Positions 41,925 to 52,322 are shown, counted from the first letter of the stretch. The stretch: DNA of 64,000 nt from Thiohalocapsa sp. (GCF_022340605.1 NZ_JAJDNQ010000078.1:1-64000), one strand, 5' to 3'. The notes: generated by a model from the sequence alone, not told the origin. Numbers and translations: made by a program.

Positions 41925-43299
41925 ATGACCGCACTTCGGCTGCTCACCCGCCCGTCGCTCTGGACAATGGTCTACGCGGGCATGATCGCGTGGTCGGCCT
42001 ACGCCCTCTGGGCCATGCCGATGGAGGTGCTGCCGCGCTTCGCGTATCCCCAGGTCGGCATCGTCGCGCACTGGCCCGGCGCCTCGCCTAACGAGATGGA
42101 GGCACTGGTCCTGAGGCCGCTGGAGGGCGAGTTGCTGGGGCTGTCCGATCTCGCGAGCCTGCACGCGCTCGGGCAAACGCTAAACCTGCTGACCCTCGGC
42201 GCCCTCACCGTCGCGGTGGGCCTGCTCGCCGACGACGGCATCATCGTCCTGGAGGCGATCTTTCACCGCTGGGAACAAGGACAGCTCGGCAGCGACGGGG
42301 TTTGGCTGGGCCTCAAAGACATTGCCGCGCCCGACAACAGCGGCACCCTGACAACGGTCTCGACCTATCTGCCGTTGGTCGCCGTGACCGGGCTCGCCGG
42401 CCTCTTCTTCGTCCCTTTCGCCCTGGCCATGAGCCTGGCGCTGATTGGCTCGCTCGTGGTCTCGCTGACACCGATTCCGCTGCTTGCCGCGAGGCTCAGA
42501 TCGTCGCGCCAGCCGGCGCAGACGCGCGGTGGCAGGCTGCTCGCGACGCTCGGCCGACTGAACAGCCGACTGCTCGATATCACCATCGCACATCCGCGCG
42601 TCAGTCTGGCCATCAGCGCGCTGCTGCTGGCGGCGAGCGCGGGCGCACTGGCGCTCGCGCCGACCCACTTTCTTCCGCTCCCCAACGAGGGTGTGCTGCT
42701 CGACAGCTTCACCCTGCCCCCGGGGACCTCACTCGATCAGACGCGCGCCACGATGATCGACCTGGACATGCTGCGCAAGCTCTCCGCGCAGGCCGTGGCG
42801 CGACTGCGCACCGTCCCGGCCCTAACCGACCTATTCAACAACGACGCCTATCCGGTGACGCAACTGCGGATCAGCCCAAAACCGGAGGCGATGCGCGCCT
42901 TCGCGATCACTCCCGCGGCGCTGAGCCGGCAGCTGCGGCCCACCCTGCGTGGGGACGTCATCGCCCAGATGCCGGATGGGGACTATCGATTGGCGCTCTT
43001 CCTGCGCCTCACCCACGCCGAGCGGCTCTCCACCGAGGCGCTCGGAGGCATCCTGATCAAGACCGGGCAGGGCTGGACCCCGTTGGGCATGCTTGCCGAT
43101 GCGCATTCGCTTCCGCCCCATCGTGCTGACCACGCTCACCGCGGTGCTCGGCATGCTGCCCACTGCATTGGGCTGGGGGATCGGTGCCGCGCCCGAGCAA
43201 GGGCTCGCCCTGGTCATCGCGGGCGGCGTCCTGTGGAGCTCCATCCTGTCCACCAACCTGCTGCCGACGCTCTATCTGCATTGGCGGCGGCCAGACTGA
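41925..43299 (+). pseudogene. CzcA/AcrB-family RND pump remnant with internal deletions and a frameshift
   Basis: N-terminus MTALRLLTRPSLWTMVYAGMIAWSAYALWAMPMEVLPRFAYPQVGIVAHWPGASPNEME; mid-segments; C-terminus RFRPIVLTTLTAVLGMLPTALGWGIGAAPEQGLALVIAGG in another frame; far too short for a full pump. Confidence 0.8.
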
Positions 43300-43312
43300 A
43301 CCGGAGGTCGAG

Positions 43313-43969
43313 ATGACTTGCTGTGCCATGTCCAACGCCGACACCGGCCGAATCTTCTCCCGCTTCGCGGGCATGCACCGCTGGCGCCATCGACTGCTGG
43401 GCCTGGAGCGCACCCAGCGCCAGCTCGTCGCGGGGCTGCGGCGGGCAGGCATCGTCGATGCCTCGCTGCTGGAAGTCGGCTGCGGCGCCGGGGAGCTCCA
43501 GCGCGCCCTGCTGCGGGCGGGCGCCAGCCAGGCGACGGGGGTCGACCTGTCGGCGGGCATGCTCGCCATCGCCCGGGCGGAGGCCGCGGCGAGCGGGATG
43601 TCCAATCGGACCGAATACCGCCAGGGCGACTTCACAGCGATGGCGGAAGAACTGCCGGACGCCGACGCGGTCGTCCTGGACAAGGTGGTCTGCTGCTACC
43701 CCGACTGGGAGCGCATGCTAGACCGCTCGCTGGGCAAGGCGCGCCGCCTCTACGCGCTCACCTACCCGCGCGACCGCGGCCTGACCCGGCTGGTGCTGCG
43801 GGCAATGCGCTGGGGCCTGCACCGGGCGGGCTGCTGCTACCAGCCCTACCTGCACGATCCCGAGCGCATCGCCGCGCGCATCCGGGAGCACGGCTTTCAC
43901 CGGGTTGACGCCGCGCTCACCCCGGTCTGGCTGACGGAGGTCTACGCCCGCGCCCGAGACAGCCGCTGA
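43313..43969 (+). CDS. Class I SAM-dependent methyltransferase
   Basis: LLEVGCGAGELQRALLRAGASQATGVDLSAGMLAIAR. Confidence 0.85.
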   Translation: MTCCAMSNADTGRIFSRFAGMHRWRHRLLGLERTQRQLVAGLRRAGIVDASLLEVGCGAGELQRALLRAGASQATGVDLSAGMLAIARAEAAASGMSNRTEYRQGDFTAMAEELPDADAVVLDKVVCCYPDWERMLDRSLGKARRLYALTYPRDRGLTRLVLRAMRWGLHRAGCCYQPYLHDPERIAARIREHGFHRVDAALTPVWLTEVYARARDSR

Positions 43970-44176
43970 CCAGCGCGGACAGGACCGAACTGGCGCGGGG
44001 TGTGCTTCCAGGGAGTCGCCGTCCGGATGCTCGGTGCGTGCAACCAGCCGCTCGCCTAACGGGCGAGCGAGCCGCGCCCGCGTTCTTCCGGCGGTCGGTG
44101 GTGACTTTCGACCGTCGAGCGGTTTCCAAGAACCAACCCACTGCAAGAACCAACCCACAACTGGAGCAACCATCCG

Positions 44177-44737
44177 ATGCGTAGAACACACTTGGCACCT
44201 CTTGCCCTGTCGGCCTTGCTGCTGGCAAGCCCGTTCGCCATGGCCGCCGAAACCGGCCAATCGCAGTCAGGGACCGCAACGAACACCGAAAGCGCAACGG
44301 CCATAAAGCCCGCCGCGGGCACCTCGGAAACCTCCGCTGCCGGTGCCGGTGCCGGGATGACGACGGGGAGCTCAGCGGCAACAGGGGCCGGCATGAAAAG
44401 CAGCGAGGGCAGCCAGAGCGGCCAGAGTAACGAGGGCGGCCAGGAGGCCGAGGAAAGCACCCAACCGGGCTACATGGGACCGGGCATGATGATGGGTGGC
44501 CCGGGCATGGCTGGTTGCCCCTACATGATGGGCGGCGGCGCGGGCATGGGGCCTGGCTACGGCATGGGTGGTCCGGGCGCGGGTAGGAGCGGCTGCATGG
44601 GCATGATGCACCATCACCACCACCATGGGACGTGCGGCGGGCAGAAGACCTACAACGCGCTGATGAATCGTCTTGACCTGATGGACGCGAGAATGGCCAA
44701 GATCGAGACCCTGCTGGAGGGGCTCATGCAGCGATAG
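44177..44737 (+). CDS. Secreted Met/Gly/His-rich putative metal-binding protein
   Basis: Signal peptide; MGPGMMMGGPGMAGCPYMMGGGAGMGPGYGMGGPG...CMGMMHHHHHHGTCGG; C-terminal amphipathic helix. Confidence 0.8.
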   Translation: MRRTHLAPLALSALLLASPFAMAAETGQSQSGTATNTESATAIKPAAGTSETSAAGAGAGMTTGSSAATGAGMKSSEGSQSGQSNEGGQEAEESTQPGYMGPGMMMGGPGMAGCPYMMGGGAGMGPGYGMGGPGAGRSGCMGMMHHHHHHGTCGGQKTYNALMNRLDLMDARMAKIETLLEGLMQR

Positions 44738-45030
44738 GCGCTGCGCGGCCTGAACGCCCTGCAAGCCTGGCGTCTGGGCGGTCCGCACTCGGCGGATGGC
44801 CGGTTCCTATCTCGTGTCGGGAAGTGGCGATTGAGCAGCGCTTCCGGCGGGCAGGACCGCCCGCCAGGCTCTGCACCGGGCTCTGCGGCCGATTACCATG
44901 ACCAATGCCGCACCGGTGGCCGGTCCGCTCGCGGGGCGGTGCGCGCGAGCCCCCTCTGCGGCATGAGGAGAACCAGCGGAACGACGGCAGCGGCGAAGGG
45001 TCCACAGTATCAGCCCGGCAGGAGGAGGGA

Positions 45031-45681
45031 ATGAACCGCCAACGACTCAACTTCCTGGTAGACGCCGTCGCCTTCACCGCGTTTGCCTTTCTCACCACGA
45101 CGGGCGTCCTGAGCCGGTATGTGCTGCCGCCCGGGTCCGGCCGTTACGCCACCCTCTGGGGCCTCAACCGGCACGGCTGGGGCGACATCCACTTCTGGGT
45201 CGCGGTGGTGCTGCTGGGCGTCCTTGCGCTCCACGTTGCCCTGCACTGGAAGTGGATCCTGTACGCCGTGCAAGGCAAGCGCTCAAACGCATCCGGCGCG
45301 AGGCTCGCCCTGGGCGTGGTCGGGCTCGTCGGCCTCGTTGGGCTCGCGGCCGCGCCGCTGCTGGCTCCCGTGGAGCAGGCCGGTACCCCGCGGCAGGCGG
45401 CCGGTCTGCCACCGACGATAGCGCGGGACGCCTCGCCGGCGCCGGCCGGGCCGGCAGCACCGCCCGCGTCGACCGCCCCGGGCATCGAATCCATTCGCGG
45501 CTCGATGACTCTGCGACAGGTGCAGCAGGCCACGGGGGTTCCCGTGGATGCCCTGATCGCGCGGCTTGGACTACCGCACGACATCGATCCGGACGAGCGC
45601 ATCGGGCGCATCCGCAAGCGCTACGACATCTCGCCGGACGACGTGCGCCAGGCGGTGCAGAACTATAGCGCAGGGCATTAG
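45031..45681 (+). CDS. DUF4405-like membrane protein with C-terminal domain
   Basis: MNRQRLNFLVDAVAFTAFAFLTTTGVLSRYVLPP...DIHFWVAVVLLGVLALHVALHWKWI. Confidence 0.75.
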   Translation: MNRQRLNFLVDAVAFTAFAFLTTTGVLSRYVLPPGSGRYATLWGLNRHGWGDIHFWVAVVLLGVLALHVALHWKWILYAVQGKRSNASGARLALGVVGLVGLVGLAAAPLLAPVEQAGTPRQAAGLPPTIARDASPAPAGPAAPPASTAPGIESIRGSMTLRQVQQATGVPVDALIARLGLPHDIDPDERIGRIRKRYDISPDDVRQAVQNYSAGH

Positions 45682-45896
45682 ATCTCGCAGGCGCAACACG
45701 CAATCAGCCGACCCGGTCTGCTGGACGCGCTCGACGAGACCGTAATAGCGCACCACGCGTTGATCGGCGTTACCGGGACGGGGCAGAATATCCGACCTTT
45801 TCAGTCGGCCATGCAGGACTCATCGCCGAACAACCGACAGCACAAACCCCGCTGGTCCATCGACCTATGCCTGCAACGCCAGACCGGAGATTCCAG

Positions 45897-46271
45897 ATGA
45901 ATAAGGTCATTCCGTTCACCGCCCTCTTCGCGGCGCTTGCGACGGCGCCCGCGAGCGCCGCAGATCAATTCCCGGACTCTGGCAAGACGATAGAACATGG
46001 TGCCATCAGCGAGGCCGACATGATGCACGGCGAAACCGGCGCCGGTGCTACAGGCCAGGGCGTCATCAACAGCGTTGATACGGACAAACGTATCGTCAAT
46101 ATCACCCATGGCCCCATCCCGGCATTGAGCTGGCCCGGGATGACCATGGACCTGCCGGTGACCAAGGATGTTGACCTGAACGGCATGCAGCCGGGCGACA
46201 AGGTGCGTTTCCACATCGCGCTCGGTGCCGATCAGGTCTACCGGATCACCGCAATTGACCCGACACCCTGA
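45897..46271 (+). CDS. CusF-like periplasmic copper-binding protein
   Basis: GQGVINSVDTDKRIVNITHGPIPALSWPGMTMDLPV. Confidence 0.88.
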   Translation: MNKVIPFTALFAALATAPASAADQFPDSGKTIEHGAISEADMMHGETGAGATGQGVINSVDTDKRIVNITHGPIPALSWPGMTMDLPVTKDVDLNGMQPGDKVRFHIALGADQVYRITAIDPTP

Positions 46272-46302
46272 CTCGTCGCGCTGCCGCTATGGAGACGACG
46301 TC

Positions 46303-46548
46303 ATGCCCTACGACAAGACAAGGGAGTTGACCGACTCGACGCGCGACAATCTGCCGGGCGGGGCGCAGGAAATCGACCGTAAGGCGTTCAACAACGCCTG
46401 GGGTGAATACGCGGACCAGGACGATCGCTCCGAGACCGGCCTTGGACCGATCCTTGCCCGTGTCGCCCTGGAGGGCGACATGCCGGCCGACATTCGGGGC
46501 CGACGGCTCCGGGGAGTTCGCCCTGGAGGGCGACACGATAGGCGCTGA
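46303..46548 (+). pseudogene. ChaB-like protein truncated by family-B repeat sequence
   Basis: MPYDKTRELTDSTRDNLPGGAQEIDRKAFNNAWGEYADQDDR then repeat-encoded RVALEGDMPADIRG. Confidence 0.7.
46461..46535. repeat. Two family-B palindromes (46461..46480 and 46516..46535)
   Basis: TGTCGCCCTGGAGGGCGACA and GTTCGCCCTGGAGGGCGACA. Confidence 0.8.
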
Positions 46549-46591
46549 TGCCGACACGGCGAGTGGTCTCACCCTTTCCGCGCCGGCGCAC

Positions 46592-46763
46592 GAGTGCCCC
46601 GTTTCAGCCAATTTTGCAGGGCGCCAGCCCGGGTGGGGGCCCGCGTCGAGGAACCTGGTCGAAGTCTCTGCTCGTTGTCGTTGTCGTGGTCGTGGTCGGA
46701 TACTCGACAACGACAACGACAAGGACCTGAGACGGTCTCGGGACTTGTGCACTGGTGCACTAG
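46592..46763. repeat. Family-A hexamer-hairpin element
   Basis: GAGTGCCCCGTTTCAGCCAATTTTGCAGG...CTCTGCTCGTTGTCGTTGTCGTGG...GGATACTCGACAACGACAACGACAAGG...GTGCACTAG. Confidence 0.85.
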
Positions 46764-49700
46764 GTTGCAGCGCCGCGTGGCCCGGCCTCCGCCAGAATTG
46801 CCTGCAGGTCTTGCAGGCTCGGCGGCTTGGCCAGGTGGGCGTCAAACCCGGCCGCCAGCGCCCTGGCCACATCGTCGGGCGCGGCGTATCCGGACAGGGC
46901 GACAAGCTTGGGCACCCGCGGTCCGGGCTCCTTGCGCAGCGTCCGCGCGACCTCGTAGCCATCCATCCCGGGCAATCCGATATCGCACAGGACCACGTCG
47001 GGCACGAAGGCCCGCACCTGCTCGACGCCCTCCGGCCCGGACAGCGCGACCGCGACGATGTGGCCGGTGAGCCCGAGGAGCATCCGCAGGCTTTCGGCCG
47101 CATCGGTGTTGTCTTCGATGATCAGGACGCGCCGCCCGTCACCGCGGGGCCGGGACCGCGCCTGGGACAGTCTTGCCGGGCGCGGCGGCGGCACCATCGG
47201 CAGACGCACGGTGAGCTCGGCGCCCCGGCCCTCGCCGGCGCTCGCCGCGCTCGCGGTGCCCCCGTGCATCTCGACGAGCCCCTTGACCATGGCCAGCCCG
47301 AGGCCGAGCCCTCCCCGGGTGCGCGCGAGTGTCGTGTCGGCCTGTGCGAAAGGCTCGAAGACACGCGGCAGCATGTCGGGCGCAATGCCGATCCCGGTGT
47401 CGCGGACCGTCAGGATGGCCTGCCCGAGCGCCGTGTCGTGCACCGCCGAGACGACGACCCGCCCCCCGCCCGGCGTGAACTTCTCGGCGTTGTTGAGCAG
47501 GTTGTCGATCACCTGCGCAATGCGGATACGGTCGGCGTTGATCCACAGCGGCTGTTCCGGGAGCGCCACCTCGAGGCCGAGCCGGCTCTGGGCGATGGGC
47601 TCGCGATAGTCCTCGACGGCGCGCCGGATGAGGTCGCAGAGGTCCAGCCGCTCGCGCTGGAGCTGGATCTTGCCGCGCGCGATGCGGGTGACATCGAGGA
47701 GGTCGTCCACCAGCCGCGTCAGGTGGGTGACCTGGCGCTCGATGACCGCCTTCGCCTTCAGTGCTGTCGCGTCGCCCGGTGCCGCGTGGTCGATCACATG
47801 GAGGCTGTTGCGAATGGGGGCGAGCGGATTGCGCAGCTCGTGCCCGAGCATGGCCAGGAAGTGGTTCTTGCGCCGGTGGGATTCCTCCAGCGAGACGCGT
47901 GCCGCGACATGCTGGAGGGCCAGCGAGGCCACGGTGGCGAGTTGCCGCAGCAGGGCCTCGTCCTCCGCCGTGAAGTCCCCGTTCGCCTTGTCGGTGACCA
48001 GGATCATCCCGTTCGTGCCGCCACCGCGCGCGCGGATAGGCACGCCGAGCAGCCCGCGCACCCCCACGTGGCCATCCGGCAACCCCCACCACCTGGGGTG
48101 CGCGCGCAGTTGCGCGTCGGTGAGCCGTATGGCGTCGGTGCCGTCGGCCAGGTCCATGTGCACGCCGCCCTTGTCGACCTGGAACATCTCCTCGGGCGGG
48201 CGGGCCGACGCATGCGGCGCGTGCGGCGCGTGCGCGACACCGCCGACGATCGCCGTGCCGCTGACCAGCCCGTGCCCGCAGGTCGCGAGCCGCGCCCCGG
48301 TAAGCGGCAGTGCCGCCTCCGCGACGGCTTGCAGCATATCGTCGAGATCGGTCTTCGCCATGACCGAGAGCGAGGCATCGGCGAGCCGGCTCAGGCCCTC
48401 GCGGGAGCGCAGCAGCGCCTCCTCGGCGGCCTTCTTTTCGCTCACATCGCGCCAGGCCACGACGCCGCCGACGATGTTGCCAGCGCCATCTCGGATGGGG
48501 GCCGCATTGCACAGCAGCGAAAGCTTCTCGCCACGGGCACTGACCTGCACCAGTTCCGCGTCGAGCACGGTTTGGCCCTGGAGCGCGCGCACCAAAGGAA
48601 GCTCTGCTGGCGGCATTGGGGTTTCGCCGTCCGGCATAAAGACCTGCCAGTCGCAGGCGACCTCCTGGATCGACTTGCCGGCGTGGGGGCCGCCCAGGAG
48701 CTCTTGTCCGCGCCGGCTGATCAACCGCAGCTCGCCGCCGGCATCGCAGATGGTGATGCCCTCGGGCACATGCTCCATCAGCGCCGCCAACATCCGGTCG
48801 CCCGCCTCTGCCTTGTCCAAGGCCTGCCGCAGGGCCCGCTCGGCCTGCCGGCGCTCGGTGACGTCCAGGTTCATTCCGATCCACTCGACGACCTCACCGG
48901 CCTCATCGCGGATCGGCGCCGCATGAACGCTCATCCAGCGCCATGCGCCATCGCGCCGGCGGATGCGGTGCTCGTTCGAGAACGGCTCGCCGCGCCCGAC
49001 GGCCTCTGTCCAGCGCTCGGCCGCCGCCGCGAGGTCGTCGGGATGCACCGCCCGCGTCCAGCCGCTGCCCAGCATCTCCTCGGCGCTCTGGCCGGTGAAC
49101 ACCATCCATTCGGGCTGCGGGGCCACGTGCATGCCCGACGGCGGGCAGGACCAGGTCACCGCGCTGCTCGCGGCGACGAGTGTGCGATAGCGCAGCTCGC
49201 TCTCGCGCAGCGCCGCCTCGGCGCGCTTGAGCTCCGAGATGTCGACGAAGGTGACGACCACGCCCGCGATGGCGTTGTGAACGGTCCGGTACGGAATGGT
49301 CCGCAGGATGAACCAGGCGCCGCCGTCCGCGCTCTGCAGCTGGCGCTCGGCGGGCGTCAGGGTGCGCAGCACCGCCTGCACGGTGTCGACGAGCGCCGAG
49401 TCCTCGAAGCGCGGGGCGAAGTCGCCGATCGACCGGCCCACATCGCTGTCGACGAGATGGAACAGACGGGTGGCCGCGGGAGTGAATTTCGCGATGCGCA
49501 GACGGCGATCGAGGAACAGCGTGGCGATCTCCGTGCTCGCGAACAGGCTCTGCAGGTCGCTGTTGGCGCCGCCCAGCTCCTCGACGTTCTGGCGCAGCTC
49601 GGCGTTGATCGTCTCCAGCTCCTCGTTCAACGACTGCAGCTCTTCCTGGGAGGTCTGCAGCTCCTCGTTCGCTGACTGGAGCTCCTCGTTGGTGGAGATC

Positions 49701-51775
49701 AGCTCCTCATTGGCCGACTTGAGTTCCTCGTTGGCCGATTCGAGATCCTCGACGGTGGTCTTGAGCTCAGCGCGGGTGGCGCGCAGCTCGCTCTCCAGCC
49801 GATCGAGGGCCGGCTCGTCGCACAGCCCGGCGGCGGCGTCGGGCGCCTCGGGCGTATCCAGCGGCGCGTGGTCCTGCAGCGCCACGAACAGCAGCCCGGC
49901 ATCGGCCTCCAGGCCAGGCAAGGGCCGCAGCGTCAGCCGCAGGCGATGCATGCCGTCGTCGAGCTCGACGGGGATGTCGTCACGAATCACCCGCCGCCGC
50001 ACCGTCGCCGCCATCTTCAGCGCCCGCCGGAGCTCCACGCGCAAGGCCGCCGGGAGCAGATCGACGAGGTTCGTGGTGACGGCACCGGAGGGGAGCCGGA
50101 AGTACCGATCCAGCCGTCCGGCCACCAGGATCAGGTCGCCACGATCATTGACCACCGCGCAGGGGGTCGAGTACTCGTCGAGCACGATGCGCTCGAAGGC
50201 GGTGCCGAGACGCTGCTGCAGCGCCAGCGGGGACTGCTCCCGGCTCGGCGCGGCCGGTACCAGCGAGGCCTGGCTGCGGGCGGCCATCGGGAAGTCCACG
50301 GCAGGACGGATGACGGTCTCCTTGCGGCGGAAGATCCGGCTCGGCTTGTCGATGGTCTCGAACAGCTCGGAGCCGCCGGCGAGACCCTCGGAGGGCCCGA
50401 GGAACAGGAAGCCCCCGGGGCGCAGTGCGTAGTGCAACAGCGGCACCAGCTTCCGCTGCAACGCGCCGGAGAAATAGATCAGCACGTTGCGGCAGAGAAT
50501 CAGATCCAACTGCGAGAACGGCGGATCGCGGATGAGGCTGTGCTCGGAGAAGATGCACAGCTCCCGCAGCTCCTTGGCCGCCTGGTAGTGCTGGCCCTCG
50601 CAGACGAACCAGCGCGACAGGCGCTCGGCACTCAGCTGCTCGGCGATGGCCGGGGAGTAGCGCCCGGCGCGGGCTTCGGCCAGCATCTCCGTGTCCAGGT
50701 CGGTGGCGAAGATCTGGACGAAGCGCGCGGAGCGCAACCGTTCCAAGTGCTCCCGCACGAGGATGGCGATCGAATACGCCTCCTCTCCCGAAGCGCAGCC
50801 GGCCACCCAGATGCGCAGCGGCGCATCCGCCGGACGCCCCTGGATCAGCCGCGGAATGACCCGCTGCGCCAAGGTCTGGAAGGCATCCGGATCGCGGAAA
50901 AACTGGGTCACGCCGACGAGGAGGTCCTTGACGAGGGCTTCGGCCTCCGCCTTGTCCCGCCCGAGCAGCGCCAGATACCGACCGACCGCGGGCATATGCA
51001 TCACCTGCATGCGCCGGCGGATGCGCCGCAGCATTGTGCCCTCCTTGTAGGCCGAGAAATCGTGGCCGGTCTGCTGCTGGATGAGATCGCAGATCCGCTC
51101 CAGGTGGTCGGCGAGCTGCGCCTCTAGGGTCGCGCTCGCCGCGTTGTGCGCGCTGGCGAGATAGCCGGCGTGCTCCAGCAGCTTCGCGGCCAGCTCATCC
51201 GGCGGCAGGACATGGTCCGCGAGGCCCGCCTCGATCGCGCTCCGGGGCATGGACGCGTACCGGGCGGTCTCGGGGGCCTGTACGAGCGTCAGCCCCCCGC
51301 GCTCCTTGATCGCACGCAGCCCCGCAGTGCCATCGTGGCCGGCGCCGGAGAAGAGCAGCGCGACCGCCCGCTCCGCCGCCGCCGCGGCGAGGGAGCGAAA
51401 GCAATGGTCGATGGCACCGCCGGCAACCCCCACGGTTAACGCCGTCACCCGGAAGGCGCCATCTGCCAGCGCCAGCAACGTGCCGGGTGCGATGACATAG
51501 GCGTGATCAGGCTCGGGCCGCATGCCGTCGGCCGCCTCGAGCACCGGCATGGCGGTGTGGCGGCCCAGCAGATCCGTCAGGATACTCGGCTGACGGGGCT
51601 CCAGGTGCTGCACCACGACGACGGTCAGGCCGGCGTCGGGGGGCAGATGTGCCAACACCTGCTCCAGCGGCTCGAGCCCCCCGGACGAGGCGCCCAGCCC
51701 CACGATCATTTCGGGCCCGTGCCGTCCCTCGGGTGTGCTGATGCCAGCTCCTTGCTGGTGCGGCGTGCGATTCAT
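46760..51775 (-). CDS. CheB-CheR fusion hybrid with coiled coil, PAS/GAF domains, histidine kinase and receiver
   Basis: CheB (VGLGASSGGLEPLEQVL), CheR (WVAGCASGEEAYSIA), heptad coil, PAS, HK (FLAMLGHELRNPLAPI), REC (VVLCDIGLPGMDGYEV). Confidence 0.95.
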   Translation of the reverse strand: MNRTPHQQGAGISTPEGRHGPEMIVGLGASSGGLEPLEQVLAHLPPDAGLTVVVVQHLEPRQPSILTDLLGRHTAMPVLEAADGMRPEPDHAYVIAPGTLLALADGAFRVTALTVGVAGGAIDHCFRSLAAAAAERAVALLFSGAGHDGTAGLRAIKERGGLTLVQAPETARYASMPRSAIEAGLADHVLPPDELAAKLLEHAGYLASAHNAASATLEAQLADHLERICDLIQQQTGHDFSAYKEGTMLRRIRRRMQVMHMPAVGRYLALLGRDKAEAEALVKDLLVGVTQFFRDPDAFQTLAQRVIPRLIQGRPADAPLRIWVAGCASGEEAYSIAILVREHLERLRSARFVQIFATDLDTEMLAEARAGRYSPAIAEQLSAERLSRWFVCEGQHYQAAKELRELCIFSEHSLIRDPPFSQLDLILCRNVLIYFSGALQRKLVPLLHYALRPGGFLFLGPSEGLAGGSELFETIDKPSRIFRRKETVIRPAVDFPMAARSQASLVPAAPSREQSPLALQQRLGTAFERIVLDEYSTPCAVVNDRGDLILVAGRLDRYFRLPSGAVTTNLVDLLPAALRVELRRALKMAATVRRRVIRDDIPVELDDGMHRLRLTLRPLPGLEADAGLLFVALQDHAPLDTPEAPDAAAGLCDEPALDRLESELRATRAELKTTVEDLESANEELKSANEELISTNEELQSANEELQTSQEELQSLNEELETINAELRQNVEELGGANSDLQSLFASTEIATLFLDRRLRIAKFTPAATRLFHLVDSDVGRSIGDFAPRFEDSALVDTVQAVLRTLTPAERQLQSADGGAWFILRTIPYRTVHNAIAGVVVTFVDISELKRAEAALRESELRYRTLVAASSAVTWSCPPSGMHVAPQPEWMVFTGQSAEEMLGSGWTRAVHPDDLAAAAERWTEAVGRGEPFSNEHRIRRRDGAWRWMSVHAAPIRDEAGEVVEWIGMNLDVTERRQAERALRQALDKAEAGDRMLAALMEHVPEGITICDAGGELRLISRRGQELLGGPHAGKSIQEVACDWQVFMPDGETPMPPAELPLVRALQGQTVLDAELVQVSARGEKLSLLCNAAPIRDGAGNIVGGVVAWRDVSEKKAAEEALLRSREGLSRLADASLSVMAKTDLDDMLQAVAEAALPLTGARLATCGHGLVSGTAIVGGVAHAPHAPHASARPPEEMFQVDKGGVHMDLADGTDAIRLTDAQLRAHPRWWGLPDGHVGVRGLLGVPIRARGGGTNGMILVTDKANGDFTAEDEALLRQLATVASLALQHVAARVSLEESHRRKNHFLAMLGHELRNPLAPIRNSLHVIDHAAPGDATALKAKAVIERQVTHLTRLVDDLLDVTRIARGKIQLQRERLDLCDLIRRAVEDYREPIAQSRLGLEVALPEQPLWINADRIRIAQVIDNLLNNAEKFTPGGGRVVVSAVHDTALGQAILTVRDTGIGIAPDMLPRVFEPFAQADTTLARTRGGLGLGLAMVKGLVEMHGGTASAASAGEGRGAELTVRLPMVPPPRPARLSQARSRPRGDGRRVLIIEDNTDAAESLRMLLGLTGHIVAVALSGPEGVEQVRAFVPDVVLCDIGLPGMDGYEVARTLRKEPGPRVPKLVALSGYAAPDDVARALAAGFDAHLAKPPSLQDLQAILAEAGPRGAAT

Positions 51776-52322
51776 CAGGTTTCGTATCGCGAACGCGAGG
51801 GACTGCGGTTGTGCGGTGGTAAGCCGTCCGCGCGGTCTGGGGCACGCTCCACCGTAGTTAGGCGGCGAGTGGCTGGAAAGAAACGGCCTGCCAGGTCAGC
51901 GCTTGCGGCCGCCCACCGATAAGCCGGGCGCATCCCAAGGATTCTTGGTCAAAGCGCCAACATCCGCAACAGCGCCGAGGCCGGATCTGACAACAATGGC
52001 GCCATCGCTGCCTACGAGAAGCCCGGAGCGGTACCCGGCGGGACGTGGTGGCGCGCGTCGAGGGCACCTCGAAAAATTCGAGGTCCCCTCGCGAGTTCTT
52101 CTGGCCGAAACCGGCTCACGGCTAGCGACATGCTGTCCGAGTAACAATCCCGCATCCTAGAGGGCCCGCTGCCGCGGGAATGCTGGATTGCAAGACCTGA
52201 CCCCGAAGATGTGACCCCGAGGATTTACGAGGATGGAAGAGCGGCCTGCCGCAGCCGGGATCAGCCGGCGCCCGCGCGGGCGCAACTGTCGCGCGCGGGA
52301 CCGTGGTAGCGATGCAGCGAGC

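Noticed and set aside
44609-44626. His6 run as possible expression-vector contamination
   Set aside because: Embedded in a natural signal-peptide protein with Met/Gly-rich flanks and no vector sequence nearby.
46403-49675. 1090-aa plus-strand ORF antisense to the CheB/CheR hybrid gene
   Set aside because: Shadow ORF of GC-rich coding DNA; Gly/Arg/Glu/Gln-biased composition with no recognisable domain, while the minus strand encodes a clear multidomain protein.
51840-52230. Short plus-strand tail RRDVVARVEGTSKNSRSPREFFWPKPAHG*
   Set aside because: Protein-like but too short and without a start; no family recognised.
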